DNA of 64,000 nucleotides from Indioceanicola profundi (GTDB taxonomy: Bacteria > Pseudomonadota > Alphaproteobacteria > Azospirillales > Azospirillaceae). Where the stretch lies: positions 1,329,001-1,393,000 of the forward strand of contig NZ_CP030126.1 in NCBI RefSeq assembly GCF_003568845.1. Direction: 5' to 3'. Every line of letters begins with the position of its first letter. Within the stretch, counting starts at the first letter, position 1. The notes beneath the pieces were generated by a model. It was not told the origin of the DNA. It saw only the letters and a program-made list of their open reading frames with translations, and did no database searches. A program made the position numbers and the translations under genes. Shown here piece after piece: positions 58,955 to 64,000 of this stretch.

Positions 58955-59033
58955 CCGGCGCCCATGGCGGCGGCCCGCTCCGCATGGTGCCGGCCTTTCC
59001 CATGGGCCCTACCCTTGGAGTGGAGAGAGCCCC

Positions 59034-60455
59034 GTGCGTCTTCCATCGGCTGCGGCGCTGGCCGCCGGCCTTGCCTTCCTGGCGGCTGGCCCAGCCTTCG
59101 CCAGCGAAACCGCCCCGCATATTCACGGCGCGGATTTGAGTCTGTACTGGACGATCCCGTTCGCCGGGATTCTATTGTCCATCGCCCTCATGCCGTTGAT
59201 GGCGCCCAGCTTCTGGCATCACAATTTCGGCAAGGTGGCCCTGTTCTGGGCCGTGATCTTCATCGCTCCCTTCGCCGTCGTCGAGGGGGCGGAAATCGCC
59301 GGCTTCGCAGTGGCGGAAACGCTGCTGCTGGAGTACCTGCCCTTCATCATCCTGATCTTCACGCTGTTCGTGGTCTCGGGCGGGATTTACATCTCCGGCA
59401 ACTTGATCGGGACGCCGAAGACGAATGCCGGCATCCTGGCCTTCGGCACGCTAACCGCCAGCATGATCGGCACCACCGGCGCAAGCATGCTGCTGATCCG
59501 CCCGCTGTTGCGCGCCAATATCAGCCGGCATCACAAGACACATGTCTTTGTGTTCTTCATCTTCCTGGTTTCCAACGTCGGCGGCGCCCTGACCCCGCTG
59601 GGAGACCCGCCGCTCTTCATCGGCTATCTACAGGGGGTGGAGTTCGGCTGGACGGTGGAGCATATGGCCCTGCCCATGGCTGTTACCGCCGGCATTCTCC
59701 TGGCTTTGTTCTATGTGCTGGACCTGCGGGCCTGGAACAAGGAGGCCATGTCGCGCGACAAGCCGTCACGCATGCCGCGGAACATCCGCATCCAGGGCCT
59801 TGGCAACATCGTCCTGTTGGCAGCGGTCATCATCGCGGTGGTGACGACCGGCACCTGGAACGCGGGCACCGTCCATCTATGGCACCTGGAGTTCAAGGTG
59901 TCCGGGCTCGTGCGCGATCTGGTGCTGATCACCATCGCTCTTATCTCGCTGAAGATCACAAAGCCTACGATCCGGGTGGAAAACGCCTTTGCATGGGAGC
60001 CCATTCAAGAGGTGGCGATCCTGTTCTTCGCCATCTTCCTGACCATGATCCCGGCGCTGGCCATTCTGCGGGCTGGAACCGAAGGGGCAATGGCCGGTCT
60101 TGCAGCCTTCACCACCGGGCCCGACGGAAGCCCTGTGCCGGCTGCGTATTTCTGGCTTACGGGCGTCCTGTCCAGCTTCCTGGATAACGCGCCCACCTAT
60201 CTGGTGTTCTTCAACCTGGCCGGCGGCGACGCCCAGACCCTGATGGGGCCGCTGAACCACGTGCTGGTCGCCATCTCTGCCGGTGCGGTGTTCATGGGGG
60301 CCAACACCTATATCGGGAATGCGCCGAACTTCATGGTGAAGTCGATCTGCGAGGAGCAGAAGATCCGGATGCCGAGCTTCTTCGGCTATATGGCCTGGTC
60401 AGTGGCCATCCTGATTCCGATTTTCATCCTGCTGACCGTCTTGATGTTCATCTAG
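59034..60455 (+). CDS. sodium:proton antiporter (NhaD/ion-transporter superfamily)
   Basis: 473 residues from GTG 59034, with GGAGAGAG upstream. Signal-like first helix (LAAGLAFLAAGPAFA), then about 12 membrane segments; PFAGILLSIALMPLMAP, GTTGASMLLIRPLLRAN, NVGGALTPLGDPPLFIGYL and SFLDNAPTYLVFFNLA are the conserved transport segments with buried Asp and Asn. Exchange of Na+ for H+ is inferred from the family. The stop overlaps the converging DUF1850 stop by 8 bases. Confidence 0.87.
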   Translation: MRLPSAAALAAGLAFLAAGPAFASETAPHIHGADLSLYWTIPFAGILLSIALMPLMAPSFWHHNFGKVALFWAVIFIAPFAVVEGAEIAGFAVAETLLLEYLPFIILIFTLFVVSGGIYISGNLIGTPKTNAGILAFGTLTASMIGTTGASMLLIRPLLRANISRHHKTHVFVFFIFLVSNVGGALTPLGDPPLFIGYLQGVEFGWTVEHMALPMAVTAGILLALFYVLDLRAWNKEAMSRDKPSRMPRNIRIQGLGNIVLLAAVIIAVVTTGTWNAGTVHLWHLEFKVSGLVRDLVLITIALISLKITKPTIRVENAFAWEPIQEVAILFFAIFLTMIPALAILRAGTEGAMAGLAAFTTGPDGSPVPAAYFWLTGVLSSFLDNAPTYLVFFNLAGGDAQTLMGPLNHVLVAISAGAVFMGANTYIGNAPNFMVKSICEEQKIRMPSFFGYMAWSVAILIPIFILLTVLMFI

Positions 60456-60843
60456 AGCAGACAGACATTTCCACCGGCCGGTCATCACCTGCCGGCCGGT
60501 GGACCCAGTCGGACAGTTCCTTGCAGCTTCCGCCTGCACACAGAATATGATCGGCCGTGAAATCGGACGCCGCCAGCACAACGCGTTCCTGCGGCCCGAT
60601 TCCGGGCGTGTAGACCCACCATCCATCCTCAAGCCGTGCGTCGTCCGGTGGTTCCATTCCGGCGCCGCTGCCGCGGATACGTGCGGACACGACTCTGAGA
60701 CCGGCGGGCGTCGCCCGCCAATCCTCCTGCCATTCAATTTTTTCGACTGAGTGCGTCCAGCGCAGTTCGAATGCGACGGCGGGGACCCGTACAGGGTCCC
60801 CGCCGATCAATGCGATGCACAGGGACAGAGCAGGCCCGCTCAT
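60448..60843 (-). CDS. DUF1850 protein of a TAXI-TRAP operon
   Basis: 131 residues. ELRWTHSVEKIEWQEDWRA at about 26-44 is the DUF1850 signature. These small proteins accompany fused TRAP permeases with TAXI binding proteins; their role is not known. It starts 7 bases after the permease stop and ends overlapping the antiporter stop. Confidence 0.88.
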   Translation of the reverse strand: MSGPALSLCIALIGGDPVRVPAVAFELRWTHSVEKIEWQEDWRATPAGLRVVSARIRGSGAGMEPPDDARLEDGWWVYTPGIGPQERVVLAASDFTADHILCAGGSCKELSDWVHRPAGDDRPVEMSVCSR

Positions 60844-60850
60844 CCCGTCC

Positions 60851-62971
60851 TCAGACCGACTGGGCGGTCGGCGGTTCGGTCCGCTGGCTGCGAGACCGCC
60901 ACCAGGTCCAGCCGATGAAACCGGCTGCGAGGGCGAAACCGAGCTCATCGGTGATGGGCAGCGCAACGATCATCATGAATGCGGCAACGGTCGCCCAGAT
61001 CCGCTCCCACCATGCGAGCCGTGTGAGCAGGAAGCCGATGGCAGCCGCCCCCCAAAGACCGACCGCCAACACCGCCTTGATGACCACATAGGCCACGGCC
61101 GGCCAATAGCCGATTGCCTCGGCCAGCGGACCGCCATCCTGAAGCATGAGCGCCGGGGTATAGACGGCCATGAAGGGCACCACGAACCCGGCAATTGCGA
61201 TACGCATACAGTTCAGGCCGATGACCAAGCCGGATGCCCTTGCGATCGGGCTGGCGGCAAAGGCAGCCAACGCCACCGGCGGCGTCAGATCGGCCATGAT
61301 GCCGAAGTAGAACACGAACATGTGGCTGATCATCAGCGGAACGCCCAGCTCCAGCAGCGCCGGCCCGACGAGAGAACTGGTGATGATGTAGTTGGGGATC
61401 GTCGGAATGCCCATGCCCAGCACCAGACAGGTGAGCATGGTCAGGATCAGGCTCAGGATCAGGCTTTCACCGCCAAGACTGACGATCACCCGGACGAAGT
61501 TGCTGCCCAGGCCCGTGAGGGTCATGGTGCCGATGATAACGCCAACCAGGGCGCAGGCAACACCAACGCTGAGCGCATTGCGGGCGCCTTCAGCCAAGCT
61601 GTCGATAGCGTCCCTCAGCGTCATACGCCCGCCCGGCTTCACAAAGCTGACCACGATCAGCAGCCCGATCAGCAGGTAGATGGCCGTGATGCCGAACTGG
61701 AAGAAAGCGGATGCGGCGACGCCAAGCGCGATCCAGAAGATCACCCGGTAGGCCATGACGCCGAGCCAGGAGGCGATGGTGGAGCCGAAGATCAGCAGGA
61801 CCGTAAGGCCCAGTCCCATGGTTCCCGCGAACAGGGGCGTGTATCCGCTGAACAGCAGATAGACCAGCATGCCAAGCGGGATCAGCAGGTACCAGTTCTG
61901 CACCACCGCCTTCCATGGGTTCGGCAGTTCGGCCTTGTTCATCCCATGCAGGCCCAGCCGCCCGGCCTCCAGATGAACCATCCAGAGAACGGTGCCGAAA
62001 TAGAGAAGCGCCGGGATAAGGGCGGCCTTCACCACCTCCACATAGGGGACGTTGATCGTCTCCGCCATGATGAAGGCCACCGCGCCCATGACGGGCGGCA
62101 TGATCTGGCCGCCCATGCTGGCGGTAGCCTCGACTGCGCCGGCGAAGGCAGGCCTGTAGCCGAACCGCTTCATCAGCGGGATGGTGAACTGGCCGGTGGT
62201 CACCACATTCGCCACGCCGGAGCCGTTGATAGTGCCCATCAGCCCGGAGGAGACGACGGCGACCTTGGCCGGGCCGCCCTGAGTATGTCCGACCGTGCCC
62301 ATGGAGAAGTCGGTGAAGAGGCGGATCATGCCCGCCCGCTCCAGGAAACTGCCGAACAGGATGAACAGGAAGATATAGGTTGAGGAGACGAAGATCGGGA
62401 TGCCGTAGATCCCCTCCGTCCCGTAGCTCATATATTCGATTACCTGCTCGAAATCATAGCCGCGGGTCCGGATGGCGCCTGGCGCGTACTGACCGAACAG
62501 GCAATAGGCCAGGAAGGCGGCGCAGATCAGCGGAAGCGCCAACCCCATGATCCGCCGTGCCGCTTCGAAGACCAGCACCAAGCTGATGCAGCCGATGATG
62601 ATGTCGGTCGTGTTCGGAAGACCCGAGCGCAAATAGAGATCCTGCTCGAAGATGAGCTGGTACATCGCCACGCCGAAGCCCGCGATGCCGAGCAACCAGT
62701 CGAACCAGTATCCAGATCCGCCCCGCTTCTTGAGGGATGCGCTGAGCGCGAAGGTCAGCAGCAGGAGAAATCCCACATGGAGAGCCCGGGTCACCAAGCT
62801 GGACAGCGGGGTATAGGACGCGGTGTAGATCTGGAAGATCGAAAACAGGACCGCGATGATGAAAATCACCCATCCTGTAGTGGTCGACCTGTCCGTTGGC
62901 CCGACATGCAAAATGCTGCTTTCCTGCGGCCCTTGCTCGGGAGACAGGACCTCCCGTTCCAAATTGCTCAT
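60851..62971 (-). CDS. TRAP transporter permease, fused 4TM/12TM subunits
   Basis: 706 residues. The N-terminal DctQ-like part (membrane helices about 35-195) is joined to a large DctM-like part with the conserved NGSGVANVVTTGQFTIPLMKRFGY, ASMGGQIMPPVMGAVAFIMAE, and a second repeat AFAASPIARASGLVIGLNCMRIAIAGF. Takes up an organic acid driven by an ion gradient. Start ATG 62971 gives the usual length. Gap to the binding protein gene is 93 bases. Confidence 0.95.
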   Translation of the reverse strand: MSNLEREVLSPEQGPQESSILHVGPTDRSTTTGWVIFIIAVLFSIFQIYTASYTPLSSLVTRALHVGFLLLLTFALSASLKKRGGSGYWFDWLLGIAGFGVAMYQLIFEQDLYLRSGLPNTTDIIIGCISLVLVFEAARRIMGLALPLICAAFLAYCLFGQYAPGAIRTRGYDFEQVIEYMSYGTEGIYGIPIFVSSTYIFLFILFGSFLERAGMIRLFTDFSMGTVGHTQGGPAKVAVVSSGLMGTINGSGVANVVTTGQFTIPLMKRFGYRPAFAGAVEATASMGGQIMPPVMGAVAFIMAETINVPYVEVVKAALIPALLYFGTVLWMVHLEAGRLGLHGMNKAELPNPWKAVVQNWYLLIPLGMLVYLLFSGYTPLFAGTMGLGLTVLLIFGSTIASWLGVMAYRVIFWIALGVAASAFFQFGITAIYLLIGLLIVVSFVKPGGRMTLRDAIDSLAEGARNALSVGVACALVGVIIGTMTLTGLGSNFVRVIVSLGGESLILSLILTMLTCLVLGMGIPTIPNYIITSSLVGPALLELGVPLMISHMFVFYFGIMADLTPPVALAAFAASPIARASGLVIGLNCMRIAIAGFVVPFMAVYTPALMLQDGGPLAEAIGYWPAVAYVVIKAVLAVGLWGAAAIGFLLTRLAWWERIWATVAAFMMIVALPITDELGFALAAGFIGWTWWRSRSQRTEPPTAQSV

Positions 62972-63064
62972 CTCCGGATGGCATCCTCTGGCGACGGACT
63001 GACTGGATGTGGCAAGGCCCGGAGCCACATGGCTCCGGGCCGGCACGGCGTTACGAAGGCCTGA

Positions 63065-64000
63065 TTACTTCAACACGCCTTCTTCCTTGTAGTAGCGCTC
63101 CGCTCCCGGATGCAGCGGGATGGGCAGGCCCTGAACGGCGTTGGCCTTCCCGATCGCGCTGGCCGCATTATGGGAGGCGACCAGCTGGGCCTTCTGCTCG
63201 AACATCGCCTTGGTCATCTGGTAAACCAGATCGTCCTCAAGCCCTTCGCGGGTGACGAGGATATTGACGACGGCAGCGGTCGGCACGTCCTCGGTCTGCC
63301 CGTCATAGGTGTTGGCGGGGATCGTCGCGGAGATGTAGACCGGATTGCCGATCTTGGTGACCACATCCTGCGGGACCGGAACGATCACGATCTCGTTATG
63401 GGACGCCAAGTCGCGGATGGAGGCCACGCCGAGGCCCGAGGACTGGAGGGTCGCGTCGAGCTGCCGGTTCTTCACCAGCTCCACCGATTCGGCGAAGGGC
63501 AGATACTCCAGCTTGCCGAGATCGTCGTAGCTGAGGCCGGCGGCCGAGAAAACCGCGCGGGCATTCAGCTCCGTGCCCGACCGCGGGGCGCCGACGGAAA
63601 CGCGCTTACCCTTCAGATCGGCCAGGGACTGGATGCCGCTATCCTTGCGGGCGACGATCTGGATGAAGTTCGGATAGATCGCGCCGATCGCGCGGAGCTT
63701 GTCCAGCTTCTGCGGGAAGCCGGCTTCCTTGTTGCCCGCCCATGCATCGGCGACGCTGTCGCCCAGCGCGAAGCCGACTTCGCCCCGGCCGGCCTGCAGC
63801 AGGTTCAGGTTCTCCACGCTGGCCTTCGTGGCCTGGGCGTTGGTGTTGATGCCTTTGATGCTGTCGGCATAGATCTTCGCCAGGGACACGCCCAGGGGAT
63901 AGTAGACGCCGCTGGTGCCGCCGGTCAGAACGGTGATGAAGTCCTGGGCAAAAGCGGCCGGAATGCCGCCGGTCAGGGCCGCCGCGGATACGCCGAGGGT
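63065..64000 (-). CDS. TAXI-family TRAP solute-binding protein (N-terminus beyond window)
   Basis: The frame is open to the window edge; 311 residues and the stop are visible. The first visible residues look like a signal peptide end (AALTGGIPAAFAQD), followed by FITVLTGGTSGVYYPLG, the TAXI signature, and IYADSIKG, GEVGFALGDSVADAW, GKRVSVGAPRSGTELNARAVF. Periplasmic binding protein for the permease downstream. Ligand unknown; glutamate-like acids are common for the family. Confidence 0.95.
   Translation of the reverse strand, partial: TLGVSAAALTGGIPAAFAQDFITVLTGGTSGVYYPLGVSLAKIYADSIKGINTNAQATKASVENLNLLQAGRGEVGFALGDSVADAWAGNKEAGFPQKLDKLRAIGAIYPNFIQIVARKDSGIQSLADLKGKRVSVGAPRSGTELNARAVFSAAGLSYDDLGKLEYLPFAESVELVKNRQLDATLQSSGLGVASIRDLASHNEIVIVPVPQDVVTKIGNPVYISATIPANTYDGQTEDVPTAAVVNILVTREGLEDDLVYQMTKAMFEQKAQLVASHNAASAIGKANAVQGLPIPLHPGAERYYKEEGVLK

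Overview
The window is a stretch of high-GC alphaproteobacterial chromosome, most like Rhodospirillales/Azospirillaceae. The evidence is gene order and gene type: dusB-ntrB-ntrC-ntrY-ntrX-trkA-dat-hfq-hflX, a fused ispDF, pdhABC whose E1 beta carries a lipoyl domain, an NDUFS4-like complex I accessory protein, a COQ10-type protein, and an SOS box of the alphaproteobacterial GTTC-N7-GTTC type in front of lexA. Nearly everything is housekeeping. The accessory content is one IS element, two broken genes and one group II intron.

Layout. 1-5433 (+): the end of a DacC-type carboxypeptidase, then tmk, holB, metG, tatD and a PhnP-like hydrolase, most of them overlapping by a few bases. 5538-7111: an ISNCY-like insertion sequence whose transposase is frameshifted by a 76-bp tandem duplication. 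7316-12016: a soluble chemoreceptor, mazG, a YdfG-like SDR gene with an in-frame stop, an inositol-monophosphatase-family gene and a 61-residue disordered protein. 12049-24430 (-): the nitrogen-regulation block dusB-ntrBC-ntrYX with trkA, D-amino-acid transaminase, HAD phosphatase, hfq and hflX. 24708-27126 (+): ispDF, pncC and a nucleotidyltransferase. 27164-41295 (-): tpiA, secG, pyrG, kdsA, an acyltransferase, eno, ftsB, pdhA-pdhB-pdhC, a GNAT, lpdA, lipA and the COQ10-type gene, covering lower glycolysis, pyruvate dehydrogenase and lipoate supply. 41512-51931: ppiD-trpE, a reverse-strand cueR-yibQ-copZ group, then trpGDC-moaC-moeA and lexA. 52180-56016: small genes, tRNA-Arg and an interrupted tRNA-Pro. 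56091-64000: an EamA transporter, a DUF192 protein, a histone-deacetylase-family enzyme, a Na+/H+ antiporter and a TAXI-TRAP uptake operon cut by the window end.

The exceptional feature is at 53337-56016 on the minus strand. A tRNA-Pro(TGG) gene is split in its anticodon loop, after position 38, by a complete 2603-nt group II intron. The intron starts with GTGCG, encodes a reverse transcriptase/maturase/HNH protein, has a canonical 34-nt domain V and a domain VI with a candidate branch-point A, and ends in AC. Exact removal rebuilds a perfect cloverleaf. Inside the intron, between the protein gene and domain V, lies a second, intact tRNA-Pro(TGG) gene, and nucleotides 8-10 of this tRNA form the stop codon of the intron protein. 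The intact copy differs from the interrupted one at loop positions 37 and 38, which are the two bases next to the intron insertion site and part of IBS1. I infer that the intron carries a replacement for the essential tRNA it interrupts, in a form the intron should target poorly. Cutting out the inner tRNA would sever domains V and VI from the rest of the ribozyme, so tRNA maturation and splicing should compete on each transcript.
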